Positions 17,626 through 26,824 of a stretch of DNA of 64,000 nt are shown here, in pieces; position 1 is the stretch's first letter, and each line of letters starts with the position of its first letter. The translations under genes were made by a program, and so were the position numbers. The notes beneath the pieces are model-generated. The model worked only from the letters and a program-made list of their open reading frames with translations. It did not search any database and was not told the DNA's origin. Source of the stretch: Planctomycetales bacterium (GTDB lineage Bacteria; Planctomycetota; Planctomycetia; Planctomycetales; Planctomycetaceae); contig JAPLOA010000084.1 in NCBI GenBank assembly GCA_026400835.1, positions 186,001 to 250,000 on the forward strand, read 5' to 3'.

Positions 17626-19032
17626 TTATTTGATACCAAGATTGGCCTGCATATTTTTCTTGTAGGCTTCCACACCTGGCTGACCGTAGGGATTGGTACC
17701 GACGAGTCGGCCTTCCACGACTGTGGCCAGCATCAGCATCTGGAAGAGTTGTCCCAGAGCATGTTCGGTAATGGAAGGCATAACGAGATCTGTAGTCGGG
17801 CGTTGTTCATCAGCATAAGCCTTGTTTGTCCCATCGATGGCAGCCTGCAGAATGCGGGGCATTGTAACGCCAGCCAATTGATTCAGTTGATCCTGATCAA
17901 GTTCGTGCTTTGGCACGGTGATTGGTGGTTTGTGCGGTCGTCCCGGCAAAAGGTTTGTGATGAGTTTGTCGCGTCGGCCTTCCTGATGCTGCTGTCCGCG
18001 GCTGTGCAGATCTCGTGTGTTCACGACAGTCAGTGGAGTCGCCCCGCGTTCATGCTTACCGAGGCTTTCGCTGAGCAATTGATCATACCACAGGCCGACC
18101 GCTTCCAGCTTGCTGCCCCATGTGGATAACACGCGAGTTGTCATGCCCAGATCCATCTCGAACGCATGCCCCACTGCCACGTACTGAAGAACGATGTTTT
18201 CTTCAAACGGTGCATTGCGAAAATGTTCAGTCATATCCGCCGCGCCCTGCAACAGAGCGCGGATGTTCATGCCGTTGGCGGCGGCCGGGAGCAAACCCAC
18301 TGCGGTCAGGATCGAAAAGCGTCCCCCGATTCCATCCGGGATTGAGAAGACGTCTTCGTAACCAGCAGCATTGGAAAGATTGCGAAGACGACCTGCATCG
18401 CCGGTCACTGGAACGATCAGGCTTTTGGCGAGCTTCGGGAATTTGCGTTCGATCAGTTCGCGGAATGTTCGGAAGGCCACCGCTGCTTCCAGAGTTCCGC
18501 CCGACTTGCTGATCACAATCACAGATGTGCGACCATCAATTGAATCGGGATGTTGATCGGCTCGCTGTTCAAGAAGATTCAGCAGAACCTGTTGCTGATC
18601 GGAGTCGACATTCCAGCCTTCGAAATACAAACGCGGGATCCCGCCGCGAGTCTTACGGCATTGTTCATTATGGTATGGACTGCGGAGTCCTTCAAACATG
18701 GCTCGCATGCCCATGTAGGATCCACCGATTCCCAGTACAACTATGGAATCTGCGGCTTCTCGGAGCCGATCTCCACAGACTTCCAGCCTCGCCACCAGAC
18801 TTTTGTCGCGGTTGATCTGCAAATCCGCCAGGAGTTCTTCAGGCCACTGGATGAATCCGGCATCCAGCGGTTGCTTTGCGGCGGGAATTGGTTCACCGGA
18901 CTGCCACAGATCGACATCCTTAAGAGTCTCTTCGGCCGCCGACAGCAGTTGATCCCTGAGTACGCCGATCCGACCGGCAGGCAAAAGCTTGAGTGCAGCA
19001 TCAGGTACGTACTTCAGGCTTTCGTTCGACAT
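17626..19032 (-). CDS. pgi: Glucose-6-phosphate isomerase
   Basis: 468 residues from ATG 19032, preceded by GGAGAACG. It interconverts glucose-6-phosphate and fructose-6-phosphate in glycolysis/gluconeogenesis. Signature segments are VLGIGGSYMGMRAM, the phosphate-binding VIVISKSGGTLE, GIGGRFSILTAVGLLPAA, and QLLSESLGKHERG with the catalytic Glu. The length and motifs fit the shorter bacterial class. The open frame extends upstream to 19113 but that part overlaps the transporter gene. It is the second-last gene of a minus-strand run. Confidence 0.95.
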   Translation of the reverse strand: MSNESLKYVPDAALKLLPAGRIGVLRDQLLSAAEETLKDVDLWQSGEPIPAAKQPLDAGFIQWPEELLADLQINRDKSLVARLEVCGDRLREAADSIVVLGIGGSYMGMRAMFEGLRSPYHNEQCRKTRGGIPRLYFEGWNVDSDQQQVLLNLLEQRADQHPDSIDGRTSVIVISKSGGTLEAAVAFRTFRELIERKFPKLAKSLIVPVTGDAGRLRNLSNAAGYEDVFSIPDGIGGRFSILTAVGLLPAAANGMNIRALLQGAADMTEHFRNAPFEENIVLQYVAVGHAFEMDLGMTTRVLSTWGSKLEAVGLWYDQLLSESLGKHERGATPLTVVNTRDLHSRGQQHQEGRRDKLITNLLPGRPHKPPITVPKHELDQDQLNQLAGVTMPRILQAAIDGTNKAYADEQRPTTDLVMPSITEHALGQLFQMLMLATVVEGRLVGTNPYGQPGVEAYKKNMQANLGIK

Positions 19033-19061
19033 GTGACGAGCGTTCTCCGGTTGGATCAGGA

Positions 19062-21428
19062 TCAGACAGTAAATGGCCAGATCATTGGGATCAGGATAAC
19101 ACAGGCGATCCAAAGCAGGATGTTCAACGGAACTCCGACTTTGACGAAATCGCTGAAGCGATAACCGCCCGGCCCGAACACCATCATATGCGTCTGATAG
19201 CCAACTGGTGAAGCGAATGCGAAGGATGCGGCTAAAGCGACCGCCATCACGAACGGGCGAGAATCACAATGGCTGAGTTCTGCAGCCTTCAGGCAGAAAG
19301 GAAACGCTAAAGCGGCGGCTCCGTTATTGGTGACCAATTCGTTCAAAACCATCGTCACGAAGTAAATTGCGGCCAGCGTGGCGTACGGGCCAAGAGGTTG
19401 AGTGATCGCAACCAGCTTACTGGAAAGAAACAGAGCCGCTCCGGATTTTTCCAGGGCTGTACCGAGACCGAAGGAGGCTCCAATGGCAATCAGCACCGGC
19501 CACTCGATCGTCTGGCGTGCGTCTGACGCCGACATACATCGCGTCAGGACCATGAGTCCACCTGCGACAAACGCTCCCAACATTGCCGTGTCACTTGCTC
19601 CAAAGAACATCGCCACCAGGAGCATGCCAAAGATGAGCATGGCGACCCACCAATTTTCATGCCGCAGAGGCTGCGAACCTTCGACGTCACTGACCAGGTA
19701 AAAGTCCGGATTGTTTCGATGAGCCTGAACAAAATTCGCACCTGTCTGCATCAGCAGAGTATCGCCTGATTCCAGCTTAACATCACCGATCTTGGTTGTG
19801 AGTCGCTCGCCGTTACGATGGATCGCAACAATGGCTGCGTTGTAATGCGATCGGAACTGGGCGTCACGGACGGTTTGTCCGATCAGCGGAGACGAGCGAC
19901 TGACAACAGCTTCACACAATCTTCTTTTTCGTTGTTCAACAGCGGAGGCATCTGAAGTGTCGGAAGCCGCTTCCAATCCGGGGATCTTTTTGAGGTCCAC
20001 AATGGTGCCAACGATTCCTGTAAACACGAGACGATCGTTGGCTTCAAGCACCGTGTCCGGGCTGACCGGCGCAATGACTGTTCCGCGACGATCAACTTCG
20101 ATCAGAAAGAGTCCCGGCAGGCGACGAAGTCCGGCCGCTTCAATGCTTTGACCGATGAGTCTGCAGGCAGGCGTGACAACCATTTCCACGAGATACTCAC
20201 GGCGTGATTCGCCAAGCTGCTCCATGAATTCTTTGCGTTCCGGCAAAAGTTTGCGACCCACTGTCAGCATGTAGATGGCACCGATTATTGCGCACGGAAT
20301 CCCGGCATATCCAATCTCGAAGAACGACATTTCCTGGAGACCGGCTTTTTTCATCAGGCCATCCACGACAAGATTCGTGCTGGTGCCGATGCGCGAGCAA
20401 CAACCGCCAAGAATTGTCATGAACGACAGAGGAATCAGCAGTTTCGATGGAGCGACGTGTTGTTTGCGACACCACGAGATCACGACGGGAATCAACATTG
20501 CAACGATTGGAGTGTTATTCAGAAATGCAGAGGTGCCGATCGTGAAAACTGCGAGCATTATGAGTCCGCCCAGTTCTGTGCGCGCTGGTCCGAGAACTTT
20601 GGCTCCTACGGCATCGACGACTCCTGTTTCCTTCAATCCCGCTGTCACAACAAACAATGCGGCGACCATCAGAAGCGAGTTACTGATGAAGCCGCCAAAG
20701 GCATCGGCAACTGTGATCACGCCGCAAAGCGAAAGCAGAATAATGGCACCCATAAAGACGAGGTCCGCTGGCTTCTCATACATCAGGGCGATCAGAACGA
20801 CGAGAGTGACGCTGATACTAAACCACATCTTCCATTGCCTCATGACCCAATCCCATCCGGAATTGGCGGGCAGAGCGGGAGTGGCATTTCCGTCAATCAG
20901 ATGGAGGTCAATAAACTGAGGTGTTTTTCCGGACGCGTTTTCAGAAGTATTGTTCTTCACTTCTGCAGCCGAGGAGTGCACCGCAATCAGGTTTGTGCCC
21001 TCAACGAGTCTTGCTGCAGCTTCTTTGCTCAGGGGCACCCGGACATATCCATTACTTGCGCCGTGAAGTTCTGCGGCAAGCTGACCGTTGAGATAAATCT
21101 CCGTGTCCTGCAAGTGATAAACGTAGAAGCCCGGATTCTGCGGGATCGCGGAAAGATTGGTCGAGCGTCGCAGCCAAATCTCTGAGGCTGTCCAATCGGT
21201 AAACGCGCGCAGCTCGGGGACATCAGCCGTGCCAAAACCGCCCGTTCCTTCGCTCCATTTAACGTCGTCGTATTTGCTCTCAAGCCAACTACGGGGAGGC
21301 GACGTTGTGTAACGCCATGGAGCACTGTTGTTGTCTTCAGCGAAAGCCGGAGAAATACAGCAAAAGAATACGAAAATCGCTGCCTGCAGTTGTCTGCTGG
21401 ACAGCACGAGGGCATAACTTCCGGACAT
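19062..21428 (-). CDS. SLC13/DASS-type permease with RCK_C domains and an N-terminal sugar-binding-like domain
   Basis: 788 residues from ATG 21428, where a signal peptide begins (LQAAIFVFFCCISPAFAED). The first 200 residues form a beta-sandwich like the glycoside-hydrolase carbohydrate-binding domain: DDVKWSEGTGGFGTA, EIWLRRSTNLS, EIYLNGQLAAELHG, LVEGTNLIAVHSS. Then comes an SLC13/CitT-type permease with the two hairpin motifs SRIGTSTNLVVDG and VTNNGAAALAFPF. Between the permease halves are two RCK_C/TrkA-C ligand-binding domains (LIEVDRRGTVI..., AIHRNGERLTTKIGD...). The permease part is a common form for sulfate or organic-anion uptake; the periplasmic sugar-binding-like addition is unusual. 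It ends 29 bases before pgi. Confidence 0.87.
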   Translation of the reverse strand: MSGSYALVLSSRQLQAAIFVFFCCISPAFAEDNNSAPWRYTTSPPRSWLESKYDDVKWSEGTGGFGTADVPELRAFTDWTASEIWLRRSTNLSAIPQNPGFYVYHLQDTEIYLNGQLAAELHGASNGYVRVPLSKEAAARLVEGTNLIAVHSSAAEVKNNTSENASGKTPQFIDLHLIDGNATPALPANSGWDWVMRQWKMWFSISVTLVVLIALMYEKPADLVFMGAIILLSLCGVITVADAFGGFISNSLLMVAALFVVTAGLKETGVVDAVGAKVLGPARTELGGLIMLAVFTIGTSAFLNNTPIVAMLIPVVISWCRKQHVAPSKLLIPLSFMTILGGCCSRIGTSTNLVVDGLMKKAGLQEMSFFEIGYAGIPCAIIGAIYMLTVGRKLLPERKEFMEQLGESRREYLVEMVVTPACRLIGQSIEAAGLRRLPGLFLIEVDRRGTVIAPVSPDTVLEANDRLVFTGIVGTIVDLKKIPGLEAASDTSDASAVEQRKRRLCEAVVSRSSPLIGQTVRDAQFRSHYNAAIVAIHRNGERLTTKIGDVKLESGDTLLMQTGANFVQAHRNNPDFYLVSDVEGSQPLRHENWWVAMLIFGMLLVAMFFGASDTAMLGAFVAGGLMVLTRCMSASDARQTIEWPVLIAIGASFGLGTALEKSGAALFLSSKLVAITQPLGPYATLAAIYFVTMVLNELVTNNGAAALAFPFCLKAAELSHCDSRPFVMAVALAASFAFASPVGYQTHMMVFGPGGYRFSDFVKVGVPLNILLWIACVILIPMIWPFTV

Positions 21429-21713
21429 GAAATTGATTCTGCAAAGAAGATTCGTCTGGATCTCAGATCGAATGACATCCGCCGGCTCAATGACCGATCG
21501 CTGCTTCACAGGATGAAACAGCCAATCAGTAAATTTGCCACACAGCAGCGGAAGTCGTGAAAATAGTGCTCTGTGAGTTCGCTGGAAACAAAATGTGAGC
21601 GTTTTCCAGAACTGAGTTTGATCCTGATAAATCCGAGTAACTCCGTTTCCCTGCTCCATTGGACTGGGTGACAAGGAACGTGACTTACCGGGCGAGATTG
21701 CGATTTGCGAAGT

Positions 21714-24700
21714 TTAGAGACTCTGAAGGTACTTATACAGGTCCGCGAGTTCTTCTGGCCTCGTGTCCTTCAAAAGTCCCGCTGGCATCAGCGAATTTCG
21801 CTGGAGCTGCTTCGATTCGATATCGGCCGCCTCAATGCGATAGGTTTTGTGGTCTGCATCTCGCAGCAGCAGTCCGTCCACAGATTCGTAGACAATAAGC
21901 CCCGTATAGATCTTCCCCGCAGTCGTTTCGATCGAAGTGGTTTGGTATCGAGCAGAGATATCGCGGTTTGGCTCGACAATGGCCGCAAAAAGGTCGTCGC
22001 GTGAAAATCGCTTAGCGACACCTGTCAGGTCGGGACCAAGAGCGCGGCGACCACCGTGACATTTCGCACAGGCCAGCCGTTCGAAGAGCTTGCGGCCTCG
22101 TTCAGAGTCGCCCGTTTCCCAGGTGATTGTGCTCAGGCTTGCGAGTAGTTGCTGACCGACTTCGCTGCTGCTGACAGGGCGAAAGTCCGGGTATCGTTGC
22201 TGCAGGTAAGTTTGCCATGCCTGCATGGACTCCGGCTGAGCCTTATACCCATCCTCACCAAAGAGAAACGGAACTGACTGCCCGGTATTGTTTTGCAGGA
22301 GTCTCATAATGCTCTCGCGAATCTTAAGCTCGCGCGGATCATTCATCAGCCGGCGTGCCGCACTCAGGAGCTGGTATTGCTCGGCCGGGTCGTTGCTGCG
22401 CGGGAGTTTTGTCAGAGCCAACGTGCAGGCTTCGACTGCGTTGAGTTGTGCGGATTCAAGGCCAGAAAGAAACAGTTCGCGATCTTCTTTCAGAGGTTTG
22501 TCGGCAAGATCCATCAGAATCGCGTCACGAACAGAGAGATTATCGAGCTGTGATCTGAGCAACGCCTGATGTTCGGGATTCTCTGATTCTCCGATCGCGA
22601 ACACGACATCATTCGTCCATATGAATTCCGGATCTGTGGCAATGGTGGCGACAAATCCGTCGATCGCTTTTGCGACGGTTCCCTGAGGCACCTGACTTAG
22701 AAACAAAACGTGTCCGGGTTGACCAAATCCGGGCTGCTCCGTAATGACACTCGGCATTGCCGGGTCGACTTTGCACAGCGTGGTGTAAAGTTCTCCCATA
22801 CGATCATCCCAGTTTGTGTCCTGCTTCAGTTTCAGGCGACGAATCTTAACGTCGATCCCAACCAAAGCCTTCGCGGTGGCGACACTCTCTTCATAAGAGC
22901 GTTCGATATTGATACGACTGACAGCCACCAACCGATGGATATCGTCTGCTGGCAGAGTCAAATCGGAAATCCCCGCCAGCAGTTTCGCGAAGAGGTCACG
23001 ATTCAGCGGGGCTGTCATCGAGATCACTCGGATCAACTCATGATCCATCGCAGCATCGCCCGTTGGAAAGATGTCTGCCACTTTGGTCAGTAAGGGATTG
23101 AGTTCTCTCTCGATAGCGTCCAATGATGCCCGCGGAGCATAACCTTCGTACATTGGAGAACGCTGTTCACCGGGCCCGACATCGCTCAATGCCAATTGGA
23201 GAACTCGAACGGCATCTCGCCGCAGCTCAATTGGTTGTTCGCCTGACACAATAATGTTGACAGCGGCTTCCGCGGACGAGGGGCTGAGTGTCGTCGTGCG
23301 CATCAACCGCCCCAGCGAAAACCAGAGCAGGCCTGTGGGGTGCGACACCAGTGCTTTTCTCAATGCATCGCGTTGTTCGTCATTGAGACGTGTCAGCAGC
23401 ACCGCGGCAGAGTATCGAATGCGACGATCGTCGCTCGCCAATGACTGTGCGATCTCGTTCAGAACTTTATTGAACGTAGCCGCGCTTGTCACAGAAGTGA
23501 GTGCTTCCAGGGCGAATCGCTGAACAATGAGATCACGGTCGGTCAGAAGCTTCTTCAGAGATTCCACTTCCGGAGCGGCGGGGTTGGTGCGACCAATGGC
23601 CCATGCGGTCCGGGCTCGTACAAAAGGAGGACCTGCGGTACTGAGTTTCATGGCCGTGATTGAATCGAGACCCCCATACATCTCAACCAGAATCTCGATC
23701 GCTCGCATTCGCTCAGAAACACGACGCGTTTCTTCCATCGCCGCGGTACGGAATACGTCAGCACCGAGCGATTTAGCCAGCGGCAGCCATTTGGCCCGTG
23801 ACCAGCTTGTGTTAGGTTGTTCGGCACGCAGAACTACGTTGGTCTTCTCCGTTGCGTCGGCGTTTGCCGTAAGTGAAATCGCTGGCACGGGGCCGGATTC
23901 ATGCGAAATGCGGAAAATGCTTCCCCGAGTTCCTCGGCCACCAACACTGACAAACAGACTTCCATCAGGTCCGACTTCCATGTCCGTCGGAGCAAACCCA
24001 AACTGATCTTTGCCCTGAGCAAATTCGATGGGCTGACTTTTCCAGCCTGCACCTTGAGAAGTCAGAGTCACAACCAGGATGCGTCCCAGCGTCCAGTCCT
24101 GAACAAACAATGCACCACGATAGGGATCTGGAAACTGTGAATGTTGATAACAGATGACTCCTGTCGGTGAACCGCGCCCGAATGTGGCGAGAACGGGAGG
24201 CATGTCCGGATAGCTTCCAGGACGTTTCAGTCCCGGAGTTACGTAGCCAGCATTCGACAAAGGCAGGACATGAAAGACCTGAGTGGGAAGATACAACGGC
24301 GTGGAAATATCTCTTTCATCATCGCTGTCGAAGGTGAAGAAGTCGCCGCTGCCATTGAAGGCGAAATCATAGGCATTGCGAAATCCGTCTGAAACGATTT
24401 CACCGCCTGATAAATCGGGCTTCAATCTCAGCAATGTTCCGGAGAAAGGATTCTTGATGGGTGATGTCGGCACCGTCGCATACGACGTTGTCACGCCCGA
24501 AAAATTTCCCGCGATGATATACCACCAGCCATCAGGGCCTTTCTGAATGGAATGGACATGATGTTCACCGCCGGCTTCGATTTTCATAAAGACCTGAGAT
24601 GGTCCGTCAGCGACATCGTCTTTATTATCGTCGCGAAAAATCTGGACACCTTCGTCGCCGGAACAGATCAGGCTCGAGCCCAGAAAAAACATCCCCTGCG

Positions 24701-25031
24701 ATCCAGTCGCTGGCTTGTCTGCAAACGGCTTAAAAGTGTCCGCTCGACCGTCATTGTTTGAATCGATCAGAATCCGGACATAGCCCGGTCCGGAAACGAC
24801 GATGCGTCCTTGAGAATCGACGGTCATCGAATGAATGTCATGTGCGAGATCATCGTCGGCGTAAAGTTCCACCCGAAAACCTGGCGGAACCTGGATCCCG
24901 GGAGACTCGGGCGGCGTCACGGCGATTGTGTCGGCCCCCGACTGGCCAAAGGCGGGCTCGGGGGAAAAGTAAACAAAGAAGACCGTGAGAATGGGCAAAA
25001 GGAGGCGTGTTGAGAAGGCAGTGGATGTCAT
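21714..25031 (-). CDS. Large secreted PVC-type heme protein (sugar-dehydrogenase-like propeller + HEAT + cytochrome c)
   Basis: 1105 residues with a signal peptide (LLLPILTVFFVYFSPEPAFG). Domain order: an N-terminal six-bladed propeller of the Pirellula/Verrucomicrobium membrane-bound dehydrogenase type (GFRVELYADDDLAHDIHSMT... HHVHSIQKGPDGWWYII... VQDWTLGRIL); a long HEAT-like helical section (residues about 420-930); and a C-terminal cytochrome c domain with heme motif CAKCHGG followed by LGPDLTGVAKRFS and SLMPAGLL with the axial Met. Such proteins are abundant in planctomycetes and presumed to oxidise sugars or polyols in the periplasm. One heme is expected. It is the first gene of the minus-strand group. 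Confidence 0.9.
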   Translation of the reverse strand: MTSTAFSTRLLLPILTVFFVYFSPEPAFGQSGADTIAVTPPESPGIQVPPGFRVELYADDDLAHDIHSMTVDSQGRIVVSGPGYVRILIDSNNDGRADTFKPFADKPATGSQGMFFLGSSLICSGDEGVQIFRDDNKDDVADGPSQVFMKIEAGGEHHVHSIQKGPDGWWYIIAGNFSGVTTSYATVPTSPIKNPFSGTLLRLKPDLSGGEIVSDGFRNAYDFAFNGSGDFFTFDSDDERDISTPLYLPTQVFHVLPLSNAGYVTPGLKRPGSYPDMPPVLATFGRGSPTGVICYQHSQFPDPYRGALFVQDWTLGRILVVTLTSQGAGWKSQPIEFAQGKDQFGFAPTDMEVGPDGSLFVSVGGRGTRGSIFRISHESGPVPAISLTANADATEKTNVVLRAEQPNTSWSRAKWLPLAKSLGADVFRTAAMEETRRVSERMRAIEILVEMYGGLDSITAMKLSTAGPPFVRARTAWAIGRTNPAAPEVESLKKLLTDRDLIVQRFALEALTSVTSAATFNKVLNEIAQSLASDDRRIRYSAAVLLTRLNDEQRDALRKALVSHPTGLLWFSLGRLMRTTTLSPSSAEAAVNIIVSGEQPIELRRDAVRVLQLALSDVGPGEQRSPMYEGYAPRASLDAIERELNPLLTKVADIFPTGDAAMDHELIRVISMTAPLNRDLFAKLLAGISDLTLPADDIHRLVAVSRINIERSYEESVATAKALVGIDVKIRRLKLKQDTNWDDRMGELYTTLCKVDPAMPSVITEQPGFGQPGHVLFLSQVPQGTVAKAIDGFVATIATDPEFIWTNDVVFAIGESENPEHQALLRSQLDNLSVRDAILMDLADKPLKEDRELFLSGLESAQLNAVEACTLALTKLPRSNDPAEQYQLLSAARRLMNDPRELKIRESIMRLLQNNTGQSVPFLFGEDGYKAQPESMQAWQTYLQQRYPDFRPVSSSEVGQQLLASLSTITWETGDSERGRKLFERLACAKCHGGRRALGPDLTGVAKRFSRDDLFAAIVEPNRDISARYQTTSIETTAGKIYTGLIVYESVDGLLLRDADHKTYRIEAADIESKQLQRNSLMPAGLLKDTRPEELADLYKYLQSL

Positions 25032-25303
25032 TCAGCGAGGTCCTTTTCGGCATTGGCAGTCGAGTTCGCCCCACCAATGTAGCGAATTTGGTGCCATTGT
25101 GTGCAGAGCAAAGCGGCACCGTTGGCGAGGGCTCCGACTGTCGGTAAGATTTGGCTCCAAACAGCGGTTTTCTTCAATGGCCCGTGACGCCTGGCTGGTC
25201 TCTGCAAGTCCAATGCCACACCTAAGTGGCCGTCAACTATCATCAGTATGGCCTCTCCATTTATCCTGTCTTTTCAATGTCTTGCTCCGGAGTTGATGCT
25301 TCA
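25032..25303. promoter_or_regulatory. Divergent promoter region
   Basis: 272 bases between the divergent heme-protein and UxaC-like genes. No identifiable operator; GC-rich short palindromes only. Confidence 0.35.
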
Positions 25304-26590
25304 ATGTCGTTCAGTCTGATTCAGGAAGTTCTCGAGCCTCTGCAATCCATGAGGCTCATTGATCCGCACACGCACATCAATCCTCATCAGCCTGCGTCAA
25401 AGACACTCGCGGATATTCTGGGCTATCATTACTACACCGAGCTTGCTCATTCATCCGGGATGCCCAAATCGCAGATTGAAGAACCTGGTCTCGCCCCGAA
25501 AGAAAAGGTGGGACGACTGATTCCCTGGCTGACGACGATTGAAAATACGGCTCAATACAGTTGGTTGCTGGAGATGTGTCAGGTCTTCTTTGGTTTTCAG
25601 GAAGATCGCCTCACGATTGATAATTGGGAAGCACTTTATGATCGATCTCTGAAGCAAATGCAGGCTGCAGATTGGGAGCAGCAGGTTCTGGATCGTTCTG
25701 GCCTTGATCAGGTTTACCTGACAAACGACTTTGATGATCCTCTGCAGGGATTTGACACGAAGAAATATGTTCCGTGTCTGCGAACAGACGATCTGGTCTT
25801 TCATCTTGGCAAAGCGACTGTTCGCGAACGCCTCCAGAGAGCGACTTCGTTGACGCCGACAAGTGCGGCTGAGTTGAAAGATGCCATAGGAAAGTTATTC
25901 GCACATTTCAAAGCGAATGGAGTGCGGGCTTGTGCGATCTCATTACCTCCTGATTTTTCACCGGCCGCCGTCAGTGCTGCCTCGGCCAGCGGACTTGTTT
26001 CGAAGGTGTTTGCCGGGAATGACCTGACCGCCAGTGAATCTGCGACACTCAGTCAGTTCGTCTTCTGGACTCTGGCGGAGTACTGTGTCGAGTATAAGTT
26101 GCCGTTTGATTTGATGATCGGAGTGAATCGCCGCGTCTATGAAGACGGCGTATTTCAGGGGCAGGACCTTTACGATACAAGAACTTCCCTGATCCAGTAC
26201 AAATCGCTGTTCAATGCGTTTCCAACGGTACTGTTCCCGGTATCCGTGCTTGCGGAAACCAGTAACCAGGAACTCGTCAGTTACTCCTGGATTTTCCCCA
26301 ACGTGATTACCAGCGGACATTGGTGGTACTCCAACATCCCGGTGCACATCGAGACGGATACGCGGGCTCGCTTGCAGGCCGTCCCCATGACAAAGCAGAT
26401 CGGGTACTACAGCGACATGTACAAGCTGGAGTTTGCTTTGCCAAAATTTGCCATGTATCGCCGGATTTTGGCGAAGGTTTTAGCGGAAGACTTCGTGATT
26501 GGACGTCGCTGGTCAGTCGACCGAGCCGTCAGCCTGGGGAAACAGGTGCTCCGTGGAAACGTGGAGACCATTTTCGGCAAATGTGACTGA
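25304..26590 (+). CDS. Glucuronate isomerase (UxaC) family protein
   Basis: 428 residues from ATG 25304 (GGAG 11 bases upstream). It has the amidohydrolase fold with the metal motif DPHTHINPHQP at the N-terminus, LTNDFDDP and LPFDLMIGVNRRVYEDG in the middle, and a C-terminal GHWWYSNIP region as in uronate isomerases, which convert glucuronate to fructuronate. It is somewhat shorter than the usual 460-470 residues. No other uronate-degradation gene (uxuA, uxuB, kdgK) is present, so the true substrate may differ. Confidence 0.75.
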   Translation: MSFSLIQEVLEPLQSMRLIDPHTHINPHQPASKTLADILGYHYYTELAHSSGMPKSQIEEPGLAPKEKVGRLIPWLTTIENTAQYSWLLEMCQVFFGFQEDRLTIDNWEALYDRSLKQMQAADWEQQVLDRSGLDQVYLTNDFDDPLQGFDTKKYVPCLRTDDLVFHLGKATVRERLQRATSLTPTSAAELKDAIGKLFAHFKANGVRACAISLPPDFSPAAVSAASASGLVSKVFAGNDLTASESATLSQFVFWTLAEYCVEYKLPFDLMIGVNRRVYEDGVFQGQDLYDTRTSLIQYKSLFNAFPTVLFPVSVLAETSNQELVSYSWIFPNVITSGHWWYSNIPVHIETDTRARLQAVPMTKQIGYYSDMYKLEFALPKFAMYRRILAKVLAEDFVIGRRWSVDRAVSLGKQVLRGNVETIFGKCD

Positions 26591-26824
26591 GTCCGGCAGT
26601 GGTCGGTGGTGAGATTGTCAGAAACCCTGCTCTGGAACTGAAATTGTCGGTTTTCGTACTGGAAGTCGGCTGTTTTTCAAGCCAAAGTTGGGAGATTTCA
26701 AACGGCATGGTAGTTCAGTGTAACTTGTACGGGTTCTGTTGGATGATGAGTCATTACGAGTGCTCCTGGTGAAAACCCTCCCTGTATTCCAACCAGTTTG
26801 CACTCACCTGAAATGGGCAGATTC
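26591..26824. promoter_or_regulatory. Upstream region of the FHA-GAF-phosphatase gene
   Basis: 234 bases between two + genes; holds the presumed promoter of the downstream gene. No convincing motif or small gene. Confidence 0.3.

Noticed and set aside
20275-20919. 214-residue + frame inside the SLC13 gene
   Set aside because: Antisense to well-conserved permease helices and the GTSTN motif.
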